Positions 40,288-52,855 of a stretch of DNA of 64,000 bases are shown piece after piece. The DNA lies in assembly GCA_018343915.1 (NCBI GenBank), contig JABRWF010000007.1, positions 2,790,001-2,854,000 on the forward strand, given 5' to 3'. Each line of letters opens with the position of its first letter. Within the stretch, counting starts at the first letter, position 1. Below the pieces are notes generated by a model. It did no database searches. It was not told where the DNA came from and saw nothing but the letters and a program-made list of their open reading frames with translations. Source of the stretch: Agroathelia rolfsii. Its lineage: Eukaryota > Basidiomycota > Agaricomycetes > Amylocorticiales > Amylocorticiaceae. Made by a program: the position numbers and the translations under genes.

Positions 40288-41126
40288 TGTCATGAGAAGG
40301 GAATTTTCGCCGATTTTTCGGTCACTTTCTTGTATTATTTGGACCATGACTTATTTAGTTATTACATTTTCTTTTCTTTCCTTTATTTTTCTTATAAAAA
40401 TTACCCTCTAGGGCATAGACTGTGGGCAGTGCAGTGGTCATGTGATTGGCCCTTACGTGTTTCCAAGCCGCACGTCACAGGAGTAATCTCAGGGCTGCAC
40501 GCACTTCTATTTTATCATTGCGCATAGCCTAGGAACACAGCCTTCCTTCCCCTGAACAATTCCTAACAGTTACTGGTACTGGTCCGGAAACGGATCTCCA
40601 CACGGATGCCCGGTGGAGTTAGGATGAATGTTCTTCCCCTGCATTGCCACTTCCATACTTCTATTCCCCTCTGCGCACAGACCATCTATGCTGCGCATGG
40701 ACCCTTCAGTAGTAGTATAAATAGTGCATGTAGCTTGTCCTAAAGAGCCCAGCTTTGACCTCTTTGCCTTCAGGCAAGTAAAGGATCTGTATTCCATAGA
40801 TTGATTACTAATAACATCTTTGCCTTCAGGGTTTATTCTTTTGGCCTAGAGCCAGGTTCCTAGCCCCCCCCCCTTTTACCTTCTCTCTCTCTATCTACTG
40901 GAGGCAGTGTGAATCCCCTCATAAGCATGTGAATATACATAAGAGCATTGTAAGGAATAGGCAGAGTACCCGGCGCGTCCTCAATAAGATAAGGAGTTGC
41001 GTATCTGTGGGAAAACCTGTTCTCTTAGGTACTTAGATTTAGTGTTGAGAACGTTTATTTCTTGTTTGTGTCACAAGTAGGCTCTCCACGCCCAATGTAA
41101 CATAGTCAAGGAGTAGACCCTTGACA
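40288..41126 (+). mobile_element. LTR-B, 3' LTR of B1
   Basis: 839 bp, TGTCATGAGAAGG to GACCCTTGACA. It is nearly identical to the 5' LTR; the differences I see are mostly C/T or G/A. Confidence 0.93.
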
Positions 41127-42273
41127 GATTATAGCTAATTATTACTCCTAAGAATTCCACCTCTGGTACTTCGAATAGACATTTTTCTAGGTTGGCAAAC
41201 AGGTCGTTTTCTGCTAACCTTTGTAAAACCTCGTGTACCAATTGCCGGTGTTCATCTTTGTTGGCCGTGGCAATGATGATGTCATCTATATATACATACA
41301 CTAATCCTTGTGCAATTAGGTCTGCAAATATGTTGTCCATCATGGCTTGGAAAGTGGCAGGGGCATTGCATAAACCAAATGTCATTACTAGGGGTTCAAA
41401 GAGTCCTTGAGGGGTTATGAATGCTGCCCGCTCTTGGTGTCCATCTTTAATCAATATATTGTTATATCCCTATTGTAAGTCTAGTTTGGTAAATGTTTTA
41501 GCCTGTGAGAGTCCATCAATAATAGAGGAAATGAGCAGTAATGGATAGGAATTTTTTATAGTGATATTATTCAGTTGACAATAATCCACTATTGGCCTTA
41601 GTTTTCCATTTTTCTTAGGTATGAAAAAGAAAGGTGAGGCATAGGGGCTTTGGGATTTTCTTATATAGCCTTTTGCCAGGTTTTCCTCCAAATATGTGTC
41701 TAACTCTTTTAACTCTGGGATTGACAGAGGATATACTTTAGCTCTCCTCATTTCTGTTCCCTCTACTAGTTCGATTTTGTGGTCATATGGTTTACTAGTA
41801 GGGAATTGTTGAGACTCGGATTCGGAAAATACCCTGGCATATTGTTGATATTGGGGGGGCAAACCCAATGTTGCTGCCACTTTTGGAGGGGATTCCTCAT
41901 CTTTTATGATTTTATTAATTTTTTTGTACTCCTTATCTTTTAATAAATTGTCCATTAAAGTTACATTTCCTTTTTTCCAGTTGATGACAGGGTTTTCTAG
42001 TCTTAGCCAATCAATACCTAGGATTACATCCTCAGTACCAATGTCTACTACTAAAAACACCATTCGTCGTTTTTCTTGTCCAATTTGGGTTAAAAGTGTA
42101 ACATATTCTGAAATGAAACCAATTGCATTTGGTGAATTGTCTATATTATACAAAGGAATTTTTTTATGTAACTATGAAGTCTTTATGTTGTGTTTTTCTA
42201 CAAATTTTTTATTTATAAAGGTAGAGGTCACTCCAGAATTAATCATTGCTGATACAGAAATGGTTGAGAAATG
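41127..42273 (-). pseudogene. D1 pol: protease end and RT N-terminal half
   Basis: On the minus strand: YNIDNSPNAIG and VDIGTEDVILGIDWL (about 42150-42000), then the RT fingers and palm with FFFIPKKNGKLRPIVDYCQLN, a stop near 41470 (LQ then TAG), GLFEPLVMTFGLCNAPATFQAMMDN, and VYVYIDDIIIA (YIDD near 41285). It ends at the B1 insertion. The protease start lies at 60116-60279, across the LTR-D insertion (TSD AAATG at 42269-42273 and 60116-60120). Confidence 0.87.
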
Positions 42274-42483
42274 TGTCAAGAGCACACCTGACTCTTGTCA
42301 CTAAAACTCAACCTATGCCTACGTCAACCCCTCAAAGGTACGGGGTAGCCAAGTAATGGCTTTTTTACAACTCCTAAGGCTAGGGACGCATGGGTGTACA
42401 CTTTCTTGCACTGTTGCAGCTTTCACGCAAACTTGAGTCTTTATGTCACCAAGCTTTACTCCAAGTCTGCAAGACTTTCAAGC

Positions 42484-43487
42484 TGTTAAGGCTTGCGCTC
42501 TTGACGTAACCAACAAACGTAAACCCTCTTGAAGGTACAAGGGATGGGTTGTAAGACCCCCTTTTACTACGTATTACTAGGTTGGTCTTTTAACAGATGC
42601 GCACGTGCTCCCGTTGCTATCCTTTGTAATAGTGTTAATGGAACTCCTACTTTGTTAGGGTCGCGGTTGGTACTCTAGCACTAGGCTTCCCGTATGCTTC
42701 CTTCACGTCAAATAGGTTTTCTACTAACTTCTTACTTGGAGTAGGTGGCTTAGCCCTCCGTGCTCTACGTACGTCTGAGAGGTCTTGTTACTGCCTCTAC
42801 CTGAATGAATAGGATTTAGTTCACGTGCAACGCCTCCTTGTATTGAGGACTTTATGGCTTATACGGCCCTCTGATACTAGGGCTTATGTACTCTACTTAG
42901 ATGCCCTTGAGGCCTTATACTAAATAGGGGGGTGAGAGAGTGGGGTGTGGGCTAAGATGAACAAGCCTGAAGGCGAGATAATATATTAGTGATATGTAGT
43001 AAGTACAAGGGGGGGTGCCCTTACCTGAAGGCAAGAAGGTTGAAGCTAAGGTTCAGGTAAGGGTTACATGCTTGTATTTATACATAAATGAAAGGGCCCG
43101 TGCGCAGCCTCGATGGTCTATGCGCAGCCAGGGTTTGTAAGCAGGAACGTGTAATAATGCAGGGGCAGTGCTTTGTGACTAAGTCCAATGAGCAACCGAT
43201 TGGAGTGATGAGTCTAGTACTCCTTAGTAATTGCACAGTGATTGGAACGACCCTGGTTCCTGAGTCTAGACTTTTTGATGAAAAAGAATGATCTAGACTC
43301 CGCCTTCCTAATATACTCTTGTCACGAGCACTCCTGTCATGTGGGGCTAACACAGCCAGTCACACGCGCGTCAAGATGTTGCCTGCAAGGTATTTTGTCC
43401 ATATCTCAATGAATAAAAATCGTAAAAATACAATAAAAATATGTACATGTTCGTAAAGAAACGGCAAAAAATGTCCAACTCATAACA
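42484..43487 (-). mobile_element. LTR-A, 3' LTR of A2
   Basis: 1004 bp. One terminal base is changed (TGTTAAGG). It shares subfamily-specific sequence with A2's 5' LTR, such as the stretch with GGGGTGTGGGCT. Confidence 0.92.
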
Positions 43488-46400
43488 TTACCCCCTTCTC
43501 AAGGGAGTTACTCCGGAACTTCCCTAGTTCCCATCCAGCATTTTCCTTTGTATTAGTTTCTGTGTAATTCTCGATAGGCCTAAAAGGTAATTCCCCAAAG
43601 ACTGCAGCATTTAGGCGTTTAGGTGCGTTGGGGTGCCTTTTATGGAAATCTTGTATTCTAGCTTTGGCATGTGTCAGGTGATCTGCAGGTTCCCAATTGT
43701 CCTCCCCTGGGGCATCCTTCCAGCTAACAAGATATTCGAGTCTTTTAGGTCTTCCCAAAATCCTGGAGTCCTTAATCTGAGCAACCTCCCATTCCTCCTC
43801 TCCTTTGACCTTGACTGGTTCGGGTGGTGGTTGGTCCCGGTCTGATGGCTTATGACCCGATAATAGGGAAACATGAAAGACATTATGTATGGACCAAGTT
43901 CGAGGTATCTTGAGGCGGTAAGCAAGAGGGCCAATCCTTTCCAGGATTTTGTATGGACCTGCAAACTTGGCAGCAAGCTTCCTGGTTGGCTGAGAAGTCT
44001 TCAGGTTTTCCGTGGATAGCCAGACTTTGTCACCCTTTTGCCATTGAGGCATTTCTTGAACATGTTTATCAAATGACTCCTTCATTTTTTCCACAGCTAG
44101 ATTGAGGGCAGCTTGGGCATCAGTTTGGGCATCGGCTATTACGTGTAACCAGTCTTCTACAGCAGGGGTTTCGAATAAGCCAGTAAGGGAGAAGTCCATT
44201 CTTGGGTCGAATCTGTAATTCATCCGGAAGGGGGAGATTTTGGTGGCCGAGTGTTGACAGTTGTTTAGGGCAAACTCAGCAGAAGGGAGTAAACAAGCCC
44301 AGTCATCCTGGCAGTGTGAGATAAAGAACCTTAGATACGCTTCTAGCTCCTGGTTTACCCGTTCTGACTGCCCGTCTGTCTGTGGGTGATAAGCTGTGGA
44401 CATAGCCATGGTGATCCCTAATCGCTTATGTACCTCCTTCATAACCTTGCTAGTGAATTGGGGTCCTTGGTCAGAGGTAATTCGGGATGGTAACCCATGG
44501 AGCTTAAAGACATGTGACCATAATAGCTCCGCTGTCCCAATGGCATTGATCCTTTCTGTGGTGGGGATGATATGCATCATTTTGGAGAATTGGTCAACTA
44601 CTACCAGAATACTATCATAGCCCTGGGAATCAGGAAGCTTGACTATCATGTCCATTGTAATGTGATCCCATAGTCTAGTGGGCGTTGGAAGCGGTTCTAG
44701 AGGGCCGAATGCAGGTAAATGTGATGACTTGTTCTGGATGCAGGTTTGACAGGTTTCGATGTATTCATTCACGGCTTTAGTCATGCCAGGCCACCAATAG
44801 TTACGGGATACTAATTCAAGGGTTTTATGTTGACCTGGGTGACTGCTAAGCAGGCTATCATGGTACATGGAGATAATTTGGGATTGTATTTCCTTATCGG
44901 CAGGTACATAAACTCTTCCTTGTCATAGGATCACACCGTTCTCCTGATTCCATTCCTCCAATCCTTTCTGAAGTTTAACTGGACCGAGATCCTTAACCAA
45001 ACGAAGTGCTTCTGCAACCTCAGCTTCAGGAGAAGCATTCCGGATTTTTTTGAGCAGTTCGGACTCTCCTTCTATCAGCACGTGGCCTCGTCGAGCGGCA
45101 TTAATCCTGAATAGCTTGGGATCAAGTAGCACTACATCTTGGTTGTCATCGGCATCGGAAACTTGAAGGTCTGGGCAACGGGACAGAGTATCGGCTTTGC
45201 CATTTTCAGCGCCTTTCTGGTAGTGAATATGGAAATTGAAGTCTGCCAAGAAAAGGGACCAGCAAGCTTGACGATGGGTGAGATTACAAGCAGTTGTCCA
45301 ATATTCCAGATTTTTGTGGTCTGTCCAGATTTCAAAAGGTTCGGGTAGACCTTGGAGAAGGTGATGCCAGTGATCCAGTGTGTGGATAACTCCCAGCATT
45401 TCCTTGTCCCAAATGTTATAATTCCTTTCGGCATCATTCATGGACTGGGACAGGAAAGCGATTGGATGCCAGGCACCGGATTCATCTTTTTGGCTAAGAA
45501 CCGCACCAGTAGCATACAAAGAAGTGTCTGTCTCGACTTGTGTTGGGGCCTTTTGATCGTAGGATCGTAGAACTGGGGCAGTGCTGAAGGCCTTTTTGAG
45601 GTTGTCAAAGCTTTCCTATTCTTCAAAATCCTAGGTCCAGTCAACCTTGCCAGTGAGGCGGTCCAGAGGTTTGCAAATTTTTCCAAAGTCACGGATGAAT
45701 TGTCGATAATAATTAGCCAAACCTCGGAATTTGTGAACCTCCTTGACATTCTTTGGGGTAGGCCAGTCTAGGATTGGTTTAACCTTCTCTGGGTCCATGC
45801 GAACTTGCCAGTGGGAAACAATGAAACCCAAGATGTTGACCTCAGACTTTTCTACCTCGAACTTATCCAGGTTGCCATATAGGTTGTGCTCTCTTAGAAT
45901 TGTCAGGACCTCTCTAGTGACTTCCCGTAGTTTTTTTTTGGTTTCTGCTCCGATGATGACGTTGTCAATATAGACCCTGACAAATCCTAGTTGGACTAGG
46001 CGGAGAAGGATGTCATCCATCAATGCCTGCATGGAAGAGGGGGCATTGCAGAGGCCAAAAGGCATAACTAAGGGTTCGAAGAGTCCGCGTGATGTGATAA
46101 AAGCGGCCTTGCGTTCATCCCCTTCCCTAATTCGGATATTGTTGAATCCGGCTCGTAGGTCGATCTTGGTGAACCAGTGGAACTTGGTCATATGTTTGAC
46201 AATTTCAGAAATCAAGGGGAGGGGGTAAGCATTCTTGATGGTTTGCTCATTAAGGGCCCAATAATCCTGGACGGGTCGGAGTTTACCATTTTTCTTGGGT
46301 ACAAAGAACATTGGGGCAGCAAATTCACTTTCCGATTTGCAAATATATCCCTTAGCCAGGTTGTCATTGATCCATTCATTGAGTGCATCAGTTTCATTGC

Positions 46401-47054
46401 TACTGAGGGGGTATACACGCCCTCGTCTGAGCTTAGTTTCATCAAGCAACTCGATCTTATGGTCCGATGGCTTGTGGCTAGGCAACCTACTTGCTTCCTC
46501 TTCAGAGAATACATCCGCAAAGTCTTCGTATCCTGATGGCATGGTAGTTGTGGCTTGTACTGTTTCCTTTTCAGGTAAGAAGGTTACTTCTGCAGATTTC
46601 CAATCAATTACGGGGTTTTCGAGATGCAACCAGTTAATGCCAAGGATTACATCCTCTTAGCCTATATCAACAATGCATAGTGGCAGGTATTTTCGTTCGG
46701 ATCCAATTGTAGTATCGAGTATGGCAACGGATTCTATTTTCCCTATCTGATTTGCAGAGTTATCTATGTTGTATAAGGGAATGGGACGAGGTAATTTTTT
46801 TGTGGGGATTTTGTGTTTTTCTACATATCGGTAATTTGCAAAAGAAGACAAAGCACCAGAATCAATCATAGCAAAAGTGGAAAAGTTTCTAAAGGGTCCA
46901 TAGAACATGATAGGAACCTTGAGGTGCTGTCCATTTGCACCGGCAAGGGAGAAATAAGAAGAAGAAATAGAAATATTCTTACAAGAGGAGAAGGAAGAAA
47001 GTCTATTTTGTATGTATTGGTCAGACTAAATAGCCCTTTCAGCTGACCCTAAGA
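43480..47054 (-). pseudogene. pol: A2 pol, broken
   Basis: Same order as A1: protease DSGALSSF near 46860, RT with VYIDNVIIGA near 45965 (the YIDD motif altered to YIDN by a G-to-A change), RNase H fragment ([22 protein letters not shown] near 45310), integrase zinc domain to chromodomain in the open stretch 44868-43480 with the core Asp and Glu kept (TSDQGPQF, SERVNQELE). Stops: CAG to TAG at about 47033, CAA to TAA near 46655, two near 45615-45635, CGA to TGA near 44925. Nearly all are C-to-T or the complementary change. The altered RT motif alone would abolish polymerase activity. Confidence 0.9.
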
Positions 47055-47249
47055 AAAACCCATTTGGTCTTTTAGAGCGGCAATGGCCGCCGCTTGCTCT
47101 TCCATGATCTGCATCACATGGTCCGGGACTGAGTAAGCCGGCGGGCTTGTCGAAGATGGAGGCGGGGGTGCGATAGCGGCTGCAGGAGCCAGAGCCGGCT
47201 GAACAGAAGCAGAAATCAAGGCTTGACCCACAGGTCTAGATGGTCTTGG
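47049..47249 (-). pseudogene. gag: A2 gag, C-terminal part
   Basis: Gag tail after the knuckle (Pro/Ala-rich, then PDHVMQIMEEQAAAIAALKDQMGFS) ending with TAG. The frameshift heptamer AAAACCC (minus GGGTTTT) is at 47055-47061. It is separated from the rest of gag by A3 (TSD CTTGG). Confidence 0.88.
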
Positions 47250-48259
47250 TGTCAAGGCTTAAGCACTTGACTTAACCAACAAACACAACCTGCTTGTAAG
47301 GTACGCAGGCGGGCCATAAAGCCGGGTTTTACGTGTATTACTGGGTTGGTTATTTATCGGAGACCCACGTGCTCCCGTTGCTACTCTTTGTAATAGTATA
47401 TCCTAGCAACTACTTTGCTAGGCTTGTGTTCGGTACTCTAGATGTGATATCTTCCCGTGTACTCGCTTTGCATCAAATAGTTTGCTACAATATTTCTTAC
47501 TCAAGATAGGCGGCTTAGCCCACTGTGGTCAACAAATCTCCACAAGGACTTTTTACTGCCTTGACCTAAATGAATAGGGTTTGTGTTCACGCGCAATGCC
47601 TCTTGTTTATTGAGGGCTTTCTGATCTTATGCCTTCTTATATCAAGGCCTACGACTATGCTTACTAAGATGCCCTTAAGGCCTTATACTTAATAAGAGAG
47701 GAGAATAAAGAGGGGAGTGGGCTAGGACTAGGATAAGCCTGAAGGCGAGAAGATATATTAGTTTATGTAAAGGAATACAAAATGGGGTGCCCTTACCTGA
47801 AGGCGAGAAGGTCGAAGCTAAGGTTCAGGTAAGGGCTACATGCTTGTATTTATACATAAATGAAAGGGCCCATGCGCAGCCTTGATGGTCTGTGCGCAGC
47901 CAGGGTTCGTAAGCAGGAACATGTCAAATGCAGGGGTAGTGCTTTGTGCCTAAGTCCGATGAGCATCCAATTGGAATGATGAGTCTAGTACTCCTTAGTA
48001 ATCGCACAGTGATCAGAATGACCCTGGTTCCTGAGTCTAGACCTTTTGATGAAAAGGAATGATCTAGACTCCGCTTTCCTAATATACTCTTGTCACGAGC
48101 ACTCCTGTCACGTGGGGCTAACACAGCCAGTCACACGTGTGTCAAGATGTTGCCTGCAAGGTATTTTGTCCGTATCTCAATCAATAAAAATCGTAAAAAT
48201 ATAATAAAAATATGTACAGGTTCATAAAGAAAATGCGAAAAAATGTCCAACTCATAACA
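47250..48259 (-). mobile_element. LTR-A, 3' LTR of A3
   Basis: 1010 bp, TGTCAAGGCTTAAGC to ACTCATAACA; nearly identical to 54754-55763. Confidence 0.93.
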
Positions 48260-51200
48260 TTACCCCCTTCTCAAGGGAGTTACTCCGGAACTTCCCTAGT
48301 TCCCATCCTGCAGTTTCCTTCGTTATTGTTTTCATATAGTTCTCGATTGGTCTAAAAGGTAATTCCCCAAAGACTGCAGCATTTAAGCATTTAGGTGCAT
48401 TAGGGTGTTTCTTATGGAAGTCTCGAATCCTTGCCTTGGCATGCGTCAAGGTGTCAGCTGGTTCCCAATTGTCTTCTCCGGGTGCATCCTTCCAGCTAAT
48501 GAGATATTCTAACTGCTTGGGTCTACCCGAAATCCTAGAGTCCTTAATTTGGGCGACTTCCCACTCTTCTTCTCCTTTGACCTCCACTGGTTCAGGTGGG
48601 GGTTGATCTCGGTCTAATGGCTTATGTCCGGATAAAAGAGAAACATGGAAAACATCATGAATAGACCAGGTGCGGGGAATCTTAAGGCGGTAGGCTAGGG
48701 GACCGATCCTTTCTAGGATTTCATAGGGACCGGCAAATTTGGCCACAAGCTTCTTGGTTGGCTGCGAGGTTTTGAGGTTCTCTGTGGACAGCCAGACCTT
48801 GTCTCCTTTCTGCCACTAAGGGGTTTCTTGGACATGCTTGTCAAATGATTTCTTCATCCTTTCAGCGGCAAGATTAAGTGCGGCTTGTGCGTCAGATTGT
48901 GCATCAGAAATCACATGTAGCCAATCTTCGGCAGCAGGGGTTTCAAAGATCCCTTGAAGGGAGAAGTCTATTCGGGGGTCAAATCCATAGTTCATCCAGA
49001 AGGGTGAGATCTTGGTGGCTGAGTGCTGACGGTTGTTTAAGGCAAATTCAGCGGAGGGGAGTAATTGAGCCCAGTCATCTTGTCGGTGTGATACAAAGAA
49101 TCTTAGGTATGCTTCTAGCTCCTGGTTAATGCGTTCAGATTGACCATCTGTCTGTGGGTGGTACGCCGTAGACATAGCCGTAGTGATACCCAAACGTTTA
49201 TGAACTTCGTGCATAACCTTGCTTGCAAACTGGGGTTCTCTGTCTGAAGTAATTTGAGATGGCAATCCATGAAGCTTGAATACTTGTGACCATAAGAGCT
49301 CCGCTGTTCCAATAGCATTGATCTTCTCCGTGGTAGGTATGATATGGGTCATTTTGGAGAACCTGTCTACCACAACTAGAATACTATTGTATCCTTGAGA
49401 ACCTGGCAGCTTGACAATCATGTCCATTGTGATGTGGTCCCAAGGGTGAGTAGGTGTCGGAAGTGGTTCAAGAGGACCAAAGGCGGGGAGGCGTGAGGAC
49501 TTATTTTGGATACAGGTTTGACAGGTCTCCACATATTTGTTTACTGCTTTAGTCATGCCTGGCCACCAATAGTTGCAAGATACCAATTCCAGGGTTTTAT
49601 GTTGGCCTGGATGACTACTGAGCAGGCTGTCATGGTACATGAAGATGATCTGGGTTCGGATTTCCTTGTCTGCGGGTACGTATACTTTGCCTTGGCGGAG
49701 GATAACCCCATTTTCCTGGTTCCATTCTTCTAGTCCCCTTTGAAGCTTGACAGGTCCTAAATCCTTGACTAAACAAAGTGCATCTGCAACCTCTGCTTCA
49801 GGGGAAGCATTCCGGATTTTCTTGAGCAGTTTGGATTCTCCTTCCATTAGCACATGGCCTCGTCTAGCGGCATTTATCCGGAACAACTTGGGGTCTAGTA
49901 AGACTACATCCTGATTGTCATCGGCATCTGAAACTTGTAGGTCCGGTTAGTGGGATAGCACATCTGCCTTGCCGTTTTCGGCACCTTTCTGATAATGGAT
50001 GCAGAAGTCAAAGTCTGCCAGGAAGAGGGACCAATGAGCTTGACGGCGAGTGAGGTTACAAGCGGTTGTCCAGTATTCAAGATTCTTATGGTTGGTCCAA
50101 ATCTCGAAAGGTTCAGGTAGGCCTTGGAGCAGGTGACGCCAATGATCTAGAGCCCGAATAACTCCCAACATTTCCTTATCCCAGATGTTGTAATTTCTTT
50201 CCGCATCGTTCATGGATTGGGACAGGAAAGCAATAGGATGCCAAGCACTAGATTTGTCCTTTTGACTAAGGACTCCGCCAGTAGCGTATGAGGAAGCATC
50301 CATCTCTACTTGGGTTGGGGCCTTTTGATTATAGGAACGTAACACCAGGGCGGTACTGAAAGCTTTCCTGAGGTTATCAACACTCTCCTGTTCTTCTGGA
50401 CCCCAAGTCCAGTTGACCTTGCCTGTAAGATGGTCTAGGGGTTTACAGATCTTTCCGAAATCACGAATGAAATGCCTGTAGTAATTGGCCAATCCTCGAA
50501 ACTTGCGGACCTCCTTCACATTCTTGGGTGTTGGTCAGTCTAGGATTGGTTTGACCTTGTCTGGATCCATGCGGACTTGACGGTGGGAGATAATGAAACC
50601 AAGAATGTTAACCTTGGGTTTTTCTACTTCGAATTTGTCCAAATTTCCATAGAGGTTATGTTCCCTTAAGATGGAAAGGACTTCCCTGGTGATTTCTTGT
50701 AGCTTTTCCTTAGTCTCGGCTCCAATGATGACATCGTTGATGTAAACCCTAACAAAGCCCAATTGAACTAATCAAAGAAGAATTTCGTCCATTAATGCTT
50801 GCATAGAAGATGGGGCGTTGCAGAGACCAAACGGCATGACTAGGGGTTTGAATAAACCACATGACATAATGAAGGCCGCCTTACGCTCATCCCCTTCTTG
50901 AATTCGGATATTGTTGAATCCGGCTTGTAGGTCAATTTTCATGAACCAACGGAACTTGGTCATGTGTTCGATGATTTCAGAGATTAGGGGAAGAGGGTAT
51001 GCATTCTTGACAGTTTGTTCATTTAGGGCCCAGTAATCTTGCACAGGATGAAGCTTCCCATTTTTCTTGGGTACAAAGAACATTGGTGCAGCGAATTCAC
51101 TTTCAGACTTGCGAATATATCCCTTGGCCAGGTTGTCATCAATCCATTCATTGAGTGCATCAGTTTCATTGCTGCTGAGGGGGTATACACGCCCTCATCT

Positions 51201-52855
51201 AAGCTTAGTTTCATCAAGCAACTCAATCTTATGGTCTGATGACTTGTGGCTAGGTAATCTATTTGCTTCTTCTTCAGAAAAGACGTCAGCAAAGTCTTCG
51301 TAACCCGGCGGCATAGTTGTGGTAGCTTGTACGGATTCCTTTTTAGGTAGGAATGTTATTTCGGCAGATTTCCAATCGATTACAGGGTTTTCGAGGCGTA
51401 ACCAATCAATGCCAAGGATTACATCCTCTTGGCCAATATCAACGACACATAATGGCAGGTACTTTTGTTCGGATCCAATCGTAGTGTCGAGTATGGCAAC
51501 GGATTCTATTTTTCCTATTTGGTTTGCGGAGTTATCGATATTATACAAGGGAATAGGATGGGGTAATTTTTTTGTGGGTATTTTATGTTTTTGTACATAT
51601 CTGTAATTTACAAACGAAGAGGAGGCACTGGAATCAATCATTGCAGAAGTAGAGAAATTTCTAAAAGGTCCATGGAACATAATTGTCAAGGCTTACGCTC
51701 TTGACTTAACCAAACGACGTAACCCTCTCAAAGGTACGAGGGTGGACTGTAAGGTCCCTTTTACACGTATGTATGTCTGGTTTTTAGTAGGCGCGTACGT
51801 GCTCCCGTTGCTATCCTTTGTAATAGTAACCTTTAGAATTCCTACTTTGCTAGGATCGCATTCGGTACTCTAGCCAGGGGCTTCCCGTGTGCTCTCTTTG
51901 CGTCAAATAGTTGTCTTTAAGGTTTTCTTACTCGGAGTAGGCGGCTTAGCCCTCCGTACTACAACTGACGCCTAAGAGGACTTGTTTCTGCCTCTACCTG
52001 AATGAACAGGGTTTTATCACGCGCAATCGCCTCCTTGTATTGAGGACTTATGTCTGACTTACGCCCTCTGGTACTAGGGCTTACGTATTCTACTTAGATG
52101 CCCTTAAGGCCTTACACTAAATAGAGGGAAAAGGGAGAGAGGGTAGTGATGGGCTAGGACGTGGATAAGCCTGAAGGCGAAATTATATTAGTATTATGTA
52201 AGTGTACAAACGGGGGGATGCCCTTACCTGAAGGCGAAAAGGTCGAAGCTAAGGTTCAGATAAGGGCTACAGGCTTGTATTTATACATAAAATGAAGGGC
52301 CCGTGCACAGCCTTGATGGTCTATGTGCAGCCGGGGTTCGTAAGCAAGATCATGTCAAAATGCAGGGGCAGTGCTTTGTGACTAAGTCCGATGAGCAACC
52401 GATCGGAATGATGAGTCTAGTACTCCTTAGTAATCACACAGTGATCGGAACAACCCTGGTTCCTGAGTCTAGACCTTTTGATGAAATGGAATGATCTAGA
52501 CTCCGCCTTCCTAATATATTCTTGTCACGAGCACTCCTGTCACGTGGGGCTAACACAGCCAGTCACACGTGTGTCAAGAAGTTGCCTGCAAGGTATTTTG
52601 TCCATAACTCCATGAATAAAAATCGTAAAAATGTAATAAAAATATGTACAGGTGCGTAAAGAAAATGCGAAAAATGTCCAACTCATAACAATAATGGGAA
52701 CCTTGAGGTGCTGTCCATTCGCACTGGCAAGGGAAAAATAGGAAGAAGAAGAAACAGAAATATTATTACATGAAGAGAAGGAAGAAAGTCTGTTTTGAAC
52801 ATATGGGTCAGACTGAATAGCCCTTTCAGCTGACCTTAGGAAAAACCCATCTGGT
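48252..52855 (-). pseudogene. pol: A3 pol, broken and split by LTR-A
   Basis: Protease region with IDSSASSSF near 51640 (DSG altered to DSS), RT with VYINDVIIGA near 50735 (YIDD altered to YIND), RNase H (EMDASSYATGG, IWTNHKNLEYW with TDHK altered to TNHK), integrase with zinc domain and core in the open stretch 49886-48816, and a chromodomain at 48746-48252. Stops come from CGA to TGA (near 51198, 50767), TGG to TGA (near 50535) and CAG to TAG (near 48815). The start of pol lies right of the solo LTR-A, at 52696-52855. The catalytic changes are G-to-A (D to N, G to S), the same mutation type as the stops. Confidence 0.9.
51684..52690 (-). mobile_element. LTR-A solo (minus) in A3; TSD ATAAT
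   Basis: 1007 bp, TGTCAAGGCTTACGC to ACTCATAACA, with ATAAT at 51679-51683 and 52691-52695. The innermost layer of the deepest nest. Confidence 0.94.

Larger units (their letters stand above)
33964..41126 (+). mobile_element. B1: full-length decayed chromovirus; TSD GATTA
   Basis: 7163 bp, LTR-B at both ends (838 and 839 bp, very similar), TSD GATTA at 33959-33963 and 41127-41131. Complete in structure: self-primer site, leader, gag, frameshift site, pol, polypurine tract. Gag and pol carry about ten stops or frameshifts, so it is not autonomous. It interrupts D1 RT. Confidence 0.94.
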
